The notes under the pieces: generated by a model | Seen by the model: the letters and a program-made list of their open reading frames with translations, nothing else | Databases searched by the model: none | What the model was told of the DNA's origin: nothing | Assembly (NCBI GenBank): GCA_964631955.1 | Contig: CAZWBA010000004.1 | Span: 124,001 to 188,000, forward strand | Origin: CAMLJR01 sp964631955 | GTDB taxonomy: Bacteria; Pseudomonadota; Gammaproteobacteria; Pseudomonadales; CAMLJR01 | Length of the DNA stretch: 64,000 bases | Reading direction: 5' to 3' | Shown: positions 34,478-43,078 of the stretch, piece by piece | Layout of the letters: every line of letters starts with the position of its first letter | Numbering within the stretch: the stretch's first letter is position 1 | Made by a program: the position numbers and the translations under genes

Positions 34478-35100
34478 GTGCCTTGCTCATCAGCGCAGCA
34501 ATTCCCACCTTTGCGGCTGACGATAAAGACCAATCCAGACAGAGCGATCAGGTCATCGTGCCCGACGTGCAGCGGCGCGAATTCGAAAAGCCGGATATCG
34601 ACTCGCAGGATTTTGAACTGGGCGCATATTACGGCTCACTGAGCATTCAGGATTTCGGCACCAATGCCGTGATCGGCGTAACGGCGGCTTATCACGTCAC
34701 CGAAGATATTTTTCTGGAAGCCGAATACGGCGAAAGCGAGGGCGATAAAACCAGCTTTGAAAAATTGAGCGGCAGTGCGCAAATTCTGGATAGCGACGAT
34801 CGTTCCTACAAGTACTACAGCCTCAATGTCGGCGGGAATATTTTTCCCGGTGAAATAGTCATCGGCGGCAAATACGCATTCATGTCTTCTTTCTATGCCA
34901 CCGCTGGCATCGGCGGCACCGAGTTCGGCGGCGACAGCATGTTCACCCTGAATTTTGGCGTCGGCTATCGCGTATTGCTCAATGACTGGCTCGCCATCCG
35001 TTTCGATGCGCGCGACTACATGTTCGAACACGATATCTTCGGCGACGACGAGCGCGTGCATAATCTCGAATTGCGAACTGGGTTCACTGTGTTTTTCTGA
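34447..35100 (+). CDS. outer-membrane beta-barrel protein
   Basis: A 217-residue protein with signal peptide (LSALLISAAIPTFAA) and amphipathic beta-strands such as QDFELGAYYGSLSIQDFG and DIFLEAEYGESEGDK, ending ELRTGFTVFF with a terminal Phe. The barrel resembles that of the preceding gene, so this is probably its paralogue without the SH3 part. The start lies inside the preceding gene (31-base overlap). Function unknown; likely one unit with the TlpA-DUF4266-DUF3570 genes downstream. Confidence 0.75.
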   Translation: MENRTQRIFLSALLISAAIPTFAADDKDQSRQSDQVIVPDVQRREFEKPDIDSQDFELGAYYGSLSIQDFGTNAVIGVTAAYHVTEDIFLEAEYGESEGDKTSFEKLSGSAQILDSDDRSYKYYSLNVGGNIFPGEIVIGGKYAFMSSFYATAGIGGTEFGGDSMFTLNFGVGYRVLLNDWLAIRFDARDYMFEHDIFGDDERVHNLELRTGFTVFF

Positions 35101-35145
35101 GCTTTGCTATCCTCAAAATCATGCGGTTTTTGAGGCCCGTTCGAA

Positions 35146-35652
35146 ATGACTGTAAAAACGTTTTCCCGAATTTTTTATGCTATTTTTGTCGGCGCGGTTG
35201 CATTGACCGGTAGTGCATCGATCAGCTGGGCCAATGAATCGGCACCTGATTTCACGCTGAAAAGCACCCGGGGCGATAATGTCCGCCTCAGCGAACATCG
35301 CGGTGAAGTGTTGCTGGTGAACTTCTGGGCTTCGTGGTGCGGCCCCTGCCGTCAGGAAATGCCGCATCTCGATGCATTGCAACAACGCTACAGCAAACTG
35401 GGTTTCAATGTAGTGGGTGTGAATGTCGACAAGGATTCAGCGCTTGCCAATAAATTGCTGAAAGATATTCCGGTCACATTCCCCGTGCTGCTCGATAACA
35501 CAGGCAGCGTCAGCGCCAGCTACAATGTCAGCGCGATGCCGACGACGGTTCTCATCGATCGCGACGGCAATGTGCGCTACCTGCACAAGGGCTATAAGCC
35601 GGGTTACGAGCAGGATTACGAACAACAAATTAAGGAATTGATCCGCGAATAA
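35146..35652 (+). CDS. TlpA/ResA-type periplasmic thioredoxin
   Basis: A 168-residue exported thioredoxin-fold protein: signal segment AIFVGAVALTGSASISWA, then SAPDFTLKSTRGDNVRLSEH and the active site WASWCGPCRQEMPHL (CGPC), and the cis-Pro region AMPTTVLIDRDG. Likely a reductase for exported cysteines, for example in c-type cytochrome maturation or for the cysteine-bearing DUF4266 product encoded next. The stop TAA and the next ATG overlap by one base. Confidence 0.9.
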   Translation: MTVKTFSRIFYAIFVGAVALTGSASISWANESAPDFTLKSTRGDNVRLSEHRGEVLLVNFWASWCGPCRQEMPHLDALQQRYSKLGFNVVGVNVDKDSALANKLLKDIPVTFPVLLDNTGSVSASYNVSAMPTTVLIDRDGNVRYLHKGYKPGYEQDYEQQIKELIRE

Positions 35653-35909
35653 TGTTACGCGCACTCCTTGTCATTCTTTTCACGCTGGTCTCGACGGCGT
35701 GCAGCACGATCGATCCGCTGAGCCCACTCGATTCACTGGGAAAAATCGAGCCCTGGGTGAAGCCCTATGAGCGCGATCTTCTCGCCGATCCCATCATGAG
35801 TTTCGATCGCACGCCTCTGGCAACCGAATACCTCGCTCATGTTTACGGTGTGCGCGAAGGCTCGCGTGGTGGACAAGGAGGCAGCGGCGGTGGTTGCGGC
35901 TGTAACTAA
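35652..35909 (+). CDS. DUF4266 lipoprotein with Gly/Cys C-terminal tail
   Basis: An 85-residue lipoprotein (lipobox STAC, Cys17). The mature part has KIEPWVKPYERDLLADPIM and ATEYLAHVYGVREGSRGG, the DUF4266 signature, and ends GGQGGSGGGCGCN, a glycine-rich tail with two cysteines at the very end. TlpA upstream and DUF3570 downstream are the usual partners of this family as I recall; ApbE is another frequent partner but is not in this window. The tail could bind metal or be modified. The DNA for the tail also holds the ribosome binding site and start of DUF3570. Confidence 0.85.
   Translation: MLRALLVILFTLVSTACSTIDPLSPLDSLGKIEPWVKPYERDLLADPIMSFDRTPLATEYLAHVYGVREGSRGGQGGSGGGCGCN
35875..35892 (+). 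promoter_or_regulatory. ribosome binding site and GTG start of DUF3570 inside the DUF4266 gene
   Basis: AAGGAGG at 35875-35881 followed by GTG at 35890-35892. Spacing is eight bases. It lies wholly within the codons for the Gly-rich tail of DUF4266, so translation of the two genes is probably coupled. It decides the DUF3570 start against the ATG at 35839. Confidence 0.65.
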
Positions 35910-37098
35910 AACGATTTTGAACCCACCCCCTCAATCAATCGCTAAAAAAATTGGCGCATTGCTGTTGCTGGGTGGATCGCTGAGTGGATTACTCGGCCAT
36001 AGCCTTGCGGTATTCGCCACGATTCTGCCGGAAGAGCGCGTCGATGCGCTTTACCATCGCTACGACGGCGGCGGCCTGGAAGTCGACGGCACCTCCGTAC
36101 TGGTGCGCAAGAATTTCGCCGATAAAATTTCCGTCAGCGCCAATCATTTCATCGACAATGTCAGCAGCGCTTCGATCGACGTTGTCACGCAGGCCAGCAA
36201 GTTCGACGACAAGCGCACCGAAAACAGTGTCGGCATCGATTATCTGTATGACCGCACCATGATGAGCGCGGGCTACATTCACAGTTCGGAAAGCGATTAT
36301 CTGTCGAAAACCTTTCGCATCGATGTGAGTCAGGATTTCTTCGGCGATCTCACCACGCTCAACCTGGGTTACACGCGCGGCAATAACACGATCGAACGCA
36401 ACGGCTATGCAGCCTTCGAAGAGGAATCGCTGCATCAGGAATATCGCGTCGGCATCACCCAGATTCTCACCCGGCATTTGATCGCATCGCTCACGCAGGA
36501 AACCATGGTCGACGACGGCTTCCTGAGCAATCCCTATCGCGGGTTTCGCTATGCCAGCGCCGACGACATTGCAGAGGGCCGGTATTTCTGGCAGCTCGAA
36601 CGTTTTCCCGAGGCGCGCACCAGTCATACCACCGCATTGCGAGCGCGTTATCACCTGCCCAATTACCGCGCCGCGATTTACGGCAGCTACCGTTACTACA
36701 CCGACGGCTGGGATCTGAAAAGCAACACCTTCGAGCTCGGTTACAACCACACGCTGCCGACGGGCTGGCTGTTCGATGTGCATGTGCGTCATTACAATCA
36801 GTCGGCGGTCAATTTTTACAGCGATTTATTTGCACGCGCCGACGAATTTGCATACATGACGCGAGACAAGCAGCTCAGCGACATGCAATCGGTGACTTTC
36901 GGCGTGGGCGTGAGCTACGAAATGCCGTTCAAGGACAAATTTCTCGATAAATTGACGTTCAATCTGATGTGGGATCACATCAAATTCGACTTCAATAATT
37001 TCCATGATGCTTCGGTAAAAGGTGTAACACCCGGCACCGAGCCGGAATATTCCTACGACGCCGACGTCTTGCGCCTGCTTTTGACCGTGTGGTATTAA
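35890..37098 (+). CDS. DUF3570 outer-membrane barrel-like protein
   Basis: A 402-residue protein of the DUF3570 family. N-terminal hydrophobic segment (IGALLLLGGSLSGLLG), then the conserved opening LPEERVDALYHRYDGGGLEV and repeated amphipathic strands (SVGIDYLYDRTMMSAGYIHS, ALRARYHLPNYRAAIYGSYR), ending in DVLRLLLTVWY, a barrel-type C-terminus. An outer-membrane location is likely. It is encoded after TlpA and DUF4266 with overlapping reading frames, so the three act together. The GTG start at 35890 is chosen on its strong ribosome binding site. Confidence 0.85.
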   Translation: MVAAVTKTILNPPPQSIAKKIGALLLLGGSLSGLLGHSLAVFATILPEERVDALYHRYDGGGLEVDGTSVLVRKNFADKISVSANHFIDNVSSASIDVVTQASKFDDKRTENSVGIDYLYDRTMMSAGYIHSSESDYLSKTFRIDVSQDFFGDLTTLNLGYTRGNNTIERNGYAAFEEESLHQEYRVGITQILTRHLIASLTQETMVDDGFLSNPYRGFRYASADDIAEGRYFWQLERFPEARTSHTTALRARYHLPNYRAAIYGSYRYYTDGWDLKSNTFELGYNHTLPTGWLFDVHVRHYNQSAVNFYSDLFARADEFAYMTRDKQLSDMQSVTFGVGVSYEMPFKDKFLDKLTFNLMWDHIKFDFNNFHDASVKGVTPGTEPEYSYDADVLRLLLTVWY

Positions 37099-37143
37099 AC
37101 ACGCCCTGCGGTCATCTCTTCATTCGGCTCTTCATTCAAAAAC

Positions 37144-38391
37144 GTGAATCCAAAACGCCTTTCCTTCAGCTGGTACTCTGGTCATTGGTACTACGGCTGG
37201 AACGTCATTGCCATCGCGCTGCTGTTTCAATCGCTGTGCATCGGCATGAGTTTTTACTGCTTCCCCTTGTGGATCGTCCCTCTGAGCGATGAATTCCAGG
37301 TCTCGCGCAGCAACATCATGCTCGCGATCGCTGCATCACAAATTATTTCCGGTTTGATTTCACCCTTCGCAGGCAAAGCGCTCGATCGACTGCCGCTGCA
37401 CTGGGTCATCTGCGGCGGCGCCATCGTGTTTGTGTTAGGCCTGCTGGCGACCGCCTTCGCTCATGCCGTGTGGCAACTCGCTTTCGCATTTCTGGTTTTG
37501 ATGCCGATCGGTATTGTGCTGACCGGTGTGATGGCCGCGCAGACACTGGCGACACGCTGGTTCACCAAAGATCGCGGCTTCGCACTCGCCTGCGCCACGC
37601 TCGGTTCATCGATTGGCGGTTTCACCATGCCGCCGATCGCCGCGGCATTGATGACATCGATCGGCTGGCGCAACGCGATCGCCATATTCGCCATCGCCAT
37701 TACCGTGCTGCTGGTGGTTTCCTGGCAGATACTGCGCAAGGAGCCTCCGCACGACGACAGCGACAATCCGGCCGGCGCATCGGCTACGACAATCAAACAG
37801 CCGCCGGTATGGCGCACCCGGGATTTATTGCGCGACGGCAATTTCCAGACAATCGTCCTGACGTTCTTCCCGCTGCTCTTCGTCGGCAGTGCGATTCAGA
37901 TGAATCTCGGCGCATTTGCAGAGGATGGCGGGCTCACGCCGCAGGATGCCGCCTTCATGGTGGCCGAGCTTCCTCTCTGCTCGCTGATCGGACGGATTTT
38001 TTTTGGCAAGCTGGTCGATCGCTACGATCACGCACTGCTCTATCGCATCGTCGCCGGCGGCATGATGACTTCGTTAGCTGTCATCATCGGCGCCAGCATG
38101 GGCGATACCGCGAATTTATTCTGGTTGAAAATCGGCATCGCCATGCTGGGCCTGACATCCTCGGGTTATGTGCCGCTGAACTCGATCGTTATAGCGACAA
38201 CCTTCGGCACACGCGCCTTCGGGCAGGTGACGGGGCTCGCCAATACGTTTTTGGGTCTGGGCGTGGGCGGATCGTTCGTTATTGCATCGATCCGCGATGC
38301 GAGCGGCAGTTATCCCGTTGCATTTACGGTGCTGCTACTGCTTCTGATTCCCGGCATGTGGCGCATTCGTCAACTGAATAAAACCAATTGA
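37144..38391 (+). CDS. MFS transporter
   Basis: A 415-residue major facilitator protein with about 12 hydrophobic segments in two halves joined by a charged loop near residues 200-225. The first half has the typical loop after helix 2, SPFAGKALDRLPLHW, and RIFFGKLVDRYDHALLYR is its counterpart in the second half. The N-terminus SGHWYYGWNVIAIALLFQ resembles the oxalate/formate- and monocarboxylate-type MFS branch. Start is a GTG at 37144. Substrate unknown. It follows DUF3570 with a 45-bp gap and faces a CitE-like lyase gene. Confidence 0.85.
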   Translation: MNPKRLSFSWYSGHWYYGWNVIAIALLFQSLCIGMSFYCFPLWIVPLSDEFQVSRSNIMLAIAASQIISGLISPFAGKALDRLPLHWVICGGAIVFVLGLLATAFAHAVWQLAFAFLVLMPIGIVLTGVMAAQTLATRWFTKDRGFALACATLGSSIGGFTMPPIAAALMTSIGWRNAIAIFAIAITVLLVVSWQILRKEPPHDDSDNPAGASATTIKQPPVWRTRDLLRDGNFQTIVLTFFPLLFVGSAIQMNLGAFAEDGGLTPQDAAFMVAELPLCSLIGRIFFGKLVDRYDHALLYRIVAGGMMTSLAVIIGASMGDTANLFWLKIGIAMLGLTSSGYVPLNSIVIATTFGTRAFGQVTGLANTFLGLGVGGSFVIASIRDASGSYPVAFTVLLLLLIPGMWRIRQLNKTN

Positions 38392-38449
38392 ACAGCCACT
38401 GAAGCGTCGACAGAGTAAAAGACAAGGAGCGATTGCGGTGTGCGAGAGC

Positions 38450-39334
38450 TTAAACCGGGACTCCCCGACTCCCGAGCTGCGCGATGGCATCCGCAATCGC
38501 CAGCACGCGTCGCGCCTCTGCGGCATGCAAATTTTCAACGAGCTTGCCGTCGAGCACCGCGACACCCGCGCCCGCCTTTTCCGCTTCCTCCCACGTGGCA
38601 ATAACGCGCTGCGCATGCTCGACAGCTTGCGCATCCGGACCGAATACGTCGTTGGCTGCGGCAATCTGATTCGGATGAATCAGGGTTTTTCCATCGAATC
38701 CAAGCGTGCGCCCCTGCTCGCAGATCGCGCGAAACTCCGGTCCGCCACTTAAATCAAGATGCACACCGTCGACGATATCCAGACCGTATGCGCGCGCGGC
38801 GAGCACGCTCAAACCCAGCGACGTTAAAAAGCCGAGACGATCGGAGGTGTGGGGCACGCGCAAATCTTTCGCGAGATCCGATGTGCCCATCACGAATACT
38901 TTCATACGCGGATGCGCACTCGCAATTTCGCGTGCATTCAAAATGCCGAGCGGTGTCTCGATCATGGCCCAGATGCCCATAGCGGCAGGCGCACCCGCCG
39001 TCGTGAGTGCATCTGACACCGCGCGCACCTGTTCGCCACTTTCGACCTTTGGCACACACACCGCATCGGCGCGCGCACGCGCCACCATCTGCAAATCGTC
39101 CGCGCCCCACATCGTGCTCAGCGCATTAATTCGAATCACGATTTCGCGATGACCGTAATCGCCACCATTCACCGCGGCGGCGATGAATTCACGCGCCTGC
39201 GGCTTCTGTGCGGGCGCGACCGCATCCTCCAGATCGAGAATCAATGCATCGGCATCCATGCTTCTGGCTTTTTCCATTGCGCGCTGATTGCTGCCGGGAA
39301 TGTATAACACCGAACGACGGGGGCGAATTTTCAT
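38450..39334 (-). CDS. HpcH/HpaI-family CoA-ester lyase (CitE-like)
   Basis: A 294-residue TIM-barrel protein of the CitE/malyl-CoA lyase group. Motifs: RRSVLYIPGSNQRAMEKA (CoA binding), ADALILDLEDAVAP (Asp/Glu metal region), VCVPKVES, WAMIETPLGILNAREIA (metal-binding Glu) and FDGKTLIHPNQI. It would cleave or form a malyl-CoA or citramalyl-CoA type bond; the exact substrate cannot be read. Start at 39334 has AGGAG eight bases upstream. It follows pepN by 16 bp on the same strand. Confidence 0.85.
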   Translation of the reverse strand: MKIRPRRSVLYIPGSNQRAMEKARSMDADALILDLEDAVAPAQKPQAREFIAAAVNGGDYGHREIVIRINALSTMWGADDLQMVARARADAVCVPKVESGEQVRAVSDALTTAGAPAAMGIWAMIETPLGILNAREIASAHPRMKVFVMGTSDLAKDLRVPHTSDRLGFLTSLGLSVLAARAYGLDIVDGVHLDLSGGPEFRAICEQGRTLGFDGKTLIHPNQIAAANDVFGPDAQAVEHAQRVIATWEEAEKAGAGVAVLDGKLVENLHAAEARRVLAIADAIAQLGSRGVPV

Positions 39335-39350
39335 AATTTTCTCCTGGGGA

Positions 39351-42017
39351 TCATCCCTTTGCATCGGCCAAACTTTTGGATACGACTTCGTAGACATCGC
39401 GCGATAAATCGGGCTCGGCAGCAATGCGCCGCAATTCGGCAATCATCGCCTGTTGCGCGGCGGGGGAATATTTTTTCCATTTCGACAACGGCGCGAGCTG
39501 ACGCGCGGCAATCTGCGGATTCAACGCGTTCAACGTAATCACCTGATCGGCGAGGAAACGATAACCCGCACCATCCGCGCGATGGAAATTGACTGCATTC
39601 GAAGCTGCAAATGCACCGATCAACGCGCGCACCTTGTTGGGATTTTTAATATCGAAGGCCGGATGCTGCATCAATTGCTGCACGGTTTCGAGCGTGCTCG
39701 GCACTATCGAAGTCGCCTGCACCTGGAACCACAAATTGACCACGAGCGCTTCATCTTTCCAACGCGCATAGAACTGTTCCAATGCGCGCGCTGTCGCATC
39801 GTTCTGTTTACTGTTTACCAACGCCGTGAGCGCCGCCATGCGATCGGTCATATTGGTCGTCTGCTCGAATTGCGCAACGCACAGGGCGACGATATCGCTC
39901 TCTTCGAGCATCATTAAATACGCGAGGCAGATATTTTTTAAACTGCGCTGCGCGATTTGTTTTGCCGTTGCGGCATAGGGCTCGTCGCTGCTGTTACGGC
40001 GATAGGTGGCTAGCAGCGGCTCACGCAATGCGCGCGCAATTTGCAAACGCGCCGATTGACGTGCGCGATGAATCGCTGCCACATCGACGACATCGCGCAC
40101 TTCGGCAAGATACGCTTCGCCCGGCAGCGTCAGCATCAACGCCACCATCGCGGGATCGAGCTGCTGATCGTCGAGCAGGGTTTTGAACGCATCGATCACA
40201 CGCACATCGATAACAGCTTCCATATTATTCTGTTGCGCCGTGATCATATCGTCGAGCATCACCAGCGCGAGTTGCTGTCCCGCATCCCAGCGACAGAAAC
40301 CATCGCTATCGCGGCTCATCAAAAACATCAATTCATCGCGCGAATACGGAAAATGTAATTTCACCGGCGCCGAAAAACCGCGCAACAAACTCGGCACGGG
40401 TTGTTCGGGAATATCGACAAAAATAAATTTCTGCTCGGCCTGCGTCACATCGAGTACCAGCTCGGTGTTATCGCTGGATTCGACATTGGGTTCGCCATCG
40501 GCAAGCTGCAATCGCAACGCGCCCGCATCACCGAGAAGGGCAATGGCGAGCGGAATATGCATGCACTCCTTCTTCGCTTGACCAGGCGTCGCTGGAATCG
40601 ATTGCTTCACCGTGAGCGCATAAGTGCGCGCATCGGCATCGTATTCACCACTGACATCAAGACGCGGCGTGCCTGCCTGTTCGTACCAACGTCGGAATTG
40701 CGTGAGATCGCGACCGCTCGCATCTTCAAGCGCTTTGACGAAATCATCGCATGTCACTGCCTGGCCATCGTGGCGATCGAAATATAAATCAGTGCCTTTG
40801 CGGAATAATTCAGGACCGAGCAATACATGCAACATGCGCACAACTTCTGCGCCTTTCTCATAAATCGTCAGCGTGTAGAAATTGGAAATCTCGATATACG
40901 AATCGGGCCGAACCGGATGTGACATGGGGCCGGCATCTTCCGCGAACTGCAGTGTGCGCAATAAACTCACATCTTCAACGCGCTTGACCGTACGCGAGCC
41001 CATGTCGGCGGAAAACTCCGCATCGCGAAAAACGGTGAAGCCTTCTTTCAAGCTCAACTGGAACCAATCGCGGCAGGTCACACGATTGCCCGACCAGTTA
41101 TGAAAATATTCGTGCGCAACCACAGCTTCCACACGCTGAAAACCAACATCGGTCGTGGTTTCCGGAATAGCGAGCACGCAGGATGTATTGAAAATATTGA
41201 GACTCTTATTTTCCATCGCACCCATGTTGAAATCATCGACGGCGACGATATTGAAAATATCGAGATCGTATTCGCGACCGTAAACCTCTTCATCCCAACG
41301 CATCGAATGCTTGAGCGATAGCATCGCGTGATCGCATTTATCGGCGTCTTTGGGTTCGACATAAATGCGCAGCGTAACGTCGCGACCATTCATCGTCGTG
41401 AATCGATCTTCGATGTGCGCGAGATCACCCGCGACCAACGCAAATAAATAGCTCGGCTTTTTGAACGGATCACTCCACACCGTGAAATGACGATCGCCTT
41501 CGAGCGAACCCGTTTCAATCAAATTTCCATTAGAAAGCAGTACGGGATAGTTTTTTGCTGCCTCGATGCGCACGGTGTAGACCGACATCACATCGGGCCG
41601 ATCGAGAAAATAGGTGATCTTGCGAAAGCCTTCCGCCTCGCATTGCGTGCAGAACATGGTTCGCGACTTGTACAAACCTTCGAGCGAGGTATTTTTCTGC
41701 GGCGCAATTTCCGTTTCGCATTCAAAAATAAATTGCGACGGAGCCTGGGCTATCGTGATCTGTTCTGGCTCTATTCGATATTCGTTTGCCGACAAAATAC
41801 GGCCGTCGATCTTAACGCTACGCAGCAATAAATCTTGACCGTCCAAGCACAATGGTGCAGCAGGATTTTCAGCATCGGGATTGCGGCGCATTGCCAAACG
41901 CGAACGCACCAATGTTTTGTCTTCGAATAACTCGAAAATCAGTTCGGTGGTATCGATTAGGAAATCGGGAACGCGATAATCTTTGAGGCGTATGGTGCGA
42001 GGTTGCGCGTCACGCAT
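39351..42017 (-). CDS. pepN: aminopeptidase N (M1 family)
   Basis: An 888-residue cytosolic zinc aminopeptidase that removes N-terminal residues from peptides. The substrate-recognition motif NMGAMENKSLNIF (GAMEN) and the zinc site VVAHEYFHNWSGNRVT (HEYFH, with the Glu ligand further on in SLKEGFTVFRDAEFS) are intact. Size is that of E. coli PepN (870). The beginning matches the family (YRVPDFLIDTTELIFELFED). A compound repeat lies directly upstream, between DUF2797 and this gene, so read-through from DUF2797 would cross it. Confidence 0.95.
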   Translation of the reverse strand: MRDAQPRTIRLKDYRVPDFLIDTTELIFELFEDKTLVRSRLAMRRNPDAENPAAPLCLDGQDLLLRSVKIDGRILSANEYRIEPEQITIAQAPSQFIFECETEIAPQKNTSLEGLYKSRTMFCTQCEAEGFRKITYFLDRPDVMSVYTVRIEAAKNYPVLLSNGNLIETGSLEGDRHFTVWSDPFKKPSYLFALVAGDLAHIEDRFTTMNGRDVTLRIYVEPKDADKCDHAMLSLKHSMRWDEEVYGREYDLDIFNIVAVDDFNMGAMENKSLNIFNTSCVLAIPETTTDVGFQRVEAVVAHEYFHNWSGNRVTCRDWFQLSLKEGFTVFRDAEFSADMGSRTVKRVEDVSLLRTLQFAEDAGPMSHPVRPDSYIEISNFYTLTIYEKGAEVVRMLHVLLGPELFRKGTDLYFDRHDGQAVTCDDFVKALEDASGRDLTQFRRWYEQAGTPRLDVSGEYDADARTYALTVKQSIPATPGQAKKECMHIPLAIALLGDAGALRLQLADGEPNVESSDNTELVLDVTQAEQKFIFVDIPEQPVPSLLRGFSAPVKLHFPYSRDELMFLMSRDSDGFCRWDAGQQLALVMLDDMITAQQNNMEAVIDVRVIDAFKTLLDDQQLDPAMVALMLTLPGEAYLAEVRDVVDVAAIHRARQSARLQIARALREPLLATYRRNSSDEPYAATAKQIAQRSLKNICLAYLMMLEESDIVALCVAQFEQTTNMTDRMAALTALVNSKQNDATARALEQFYARWKDEALVVNLWFQVQATSIVPSTLETVQQLMQHPAFDIKNPNKVRALIGAFAASNAVNFHRADGAGYRFLADQVITLNALNPQIAARQLAPLSKWKKYSPAAQQAMIAELRRIAAEPDLSRDVYEVVSKSLADAKG

Positions 42018-42035
42018 AATAATTCTCCAAATTTT

Positions 42036-42170
42036 TGGCCTCCCCTGCGTAGTAGGGGAGGTGTCTCGCCTAGCGAGACGGAGGGGTCATTTCTTTAAAA
42101 GACGACCCCCTCGCCCTGCGGGCACTCCCCTTTAGGACCTTTAGGTTCCTATTACATAAGGGGAGCCATT
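42036..42170. repeat. compound palindromic (REPIN-like) element, copy 2
   Basis: Same two modules as at 1283-1413, here TGGCCTCCCC...GGGGAGG...GGAGGGGTCATTT (42036-42093) and GACCCCCTCGCCCTGCGGGCACTCCCC...GGGGAGCCATTCA (about 42103-42170), each given in fragments of its sequence. On the minus strand the module order is the reverse of copy 1. The inner loop has an extra TTTAGGACCTTTAGG segment (about 42131-42145). The element ends exactly at the DUF2797 stop codon and begins 19 bp before the pepN start. Confidence 0.75.
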
Positions 42171-43000
42171 CACGCATCAAGCGTCGAAAAACTCACATGG
42201 TAAGCGCCGAATTTACGGATGTTGATAACGCCCGTATCGAGCATGAGATATTGCCCTTTGACGCCCATCAACAACCCTTCGATTTGCGGCGTCTTTTCCA
42301 GATCCAGACTCACGACTTTCGTGGGATGCTGCTGTACGGGATACGCGATGGTGATCGCTTCCGCGTTCGGCAGCAGCTGAATCGCTTGCACGCCGAAACG
42401 CTGCTGCAATTCGCGCAAGGGCTGTGCGCACACATCGAGTAACCGATCGCGTTCGGCGAGCAAATCGATGACGTCGACCTCGCCTTTCAGCATGGCGCGC
42501 CAATTGGTTTTATCGGCGACATGCTGTTTGAACATCGTTTCCACCAGACCCGATTGCAGGCGCGTCTGCACACCTAAAATCGGCAGCGCCTGCACAGCAC
42601 CCTGATCGATCCAGCGCGTCGGAATTTGCGAACCGCGTGTAATGCCGACTTTAACGCCCGATGAATTCGCCAGATACACCACGTGTGGCTGCATGCAATG
42701 CTGTTGAGCCCACTCGGGTTCGCGGCATGTGCCCACTTCGAAATGGCATTTTTCGGGACTGACGATGCAGCTATCGCACTGCGCCAGTTTTTGAAAACAG
42801 GGATAACAAAATCCCTGATTGAAACTCTTTCTGGTTTTACGACCACAATGCGAACAGGTGATCGTACCTTCGAACTGCAAACGCACACGGCGACCGATTA
42901 AATTGTTGAGCGCAATTTCAGCCTCACCAACCGGCAAACGATAATTCACCGTTACCCCCAAATCGCTGCGCATTTTTTGCAGCGGTCCGCTCACATTCAT
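42170..43000 (-). CDS. DUF2797 zinc-ribbon-like protein
   Basis: A 276-residue protein of the DUF2797 family. It has a cysteine-rich part near residues 48-90 (CSHCGRKTRKSFNQGFCYPC, then QCDSCI and KCHF), which looks like a zinc-binding module, followed by VVYLANSSGVKVGITRGSQI and PTRWIDQGA, a GIY-YIG-like segment. Start at 43000 (MNVSGPLQKM) is the first ATG; a TTG lies nine bases upstream. Its stop codon lies at the edge of the repeat element. Function unknown; nucleic-acid binding is a reasonable guess. Confidence 0.8.
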   Translation of the reverse strand: MNVSGPLQKMRSDLGVTVNYRLPVGEAEIALNNLIGRRVRLQFEGTITCSHCGRKTRKSFNQGFCYPCFQKLAQCDSCIVSPEKCHFEVGTCREPEWAQQHCMQPHVVYLANSSGVKVGITRGSQIPTRWIDQGAVQALPILGVQTRLQSGLVETMFKQHVADKTNWRAMLKGEVDVIDLLAERDRLLDVCAQPLRELQQRFGVQAIQLLPNAEAITIAYPVQQHPTKVVSLDLEKTPQIEGLLMGVKGQYLMLDTGVINIRKFGAYHVSFSTLDA

Positions 43001-43078
43001 CGTATTCAACTTGACGTTAACCCATCATCAAAAAATCTGGCTGTGCTTGTACGCGCTATCGACGACGGAAGAGTCAGG

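Noticed and set aside
35839..35889. ATG at 35839 as DUF3570 start
   Set aside because: It would give 71 bases of overlap and an N-terminus without a signal; the GTG at 35890 has AAGGAGG at proper distance.
37470..38381. 303-residue frame inside the MFS gene
   Set aside because: Arg-rich out-of-frame reading of a hydrophobic transporter gene; no independent evidence.
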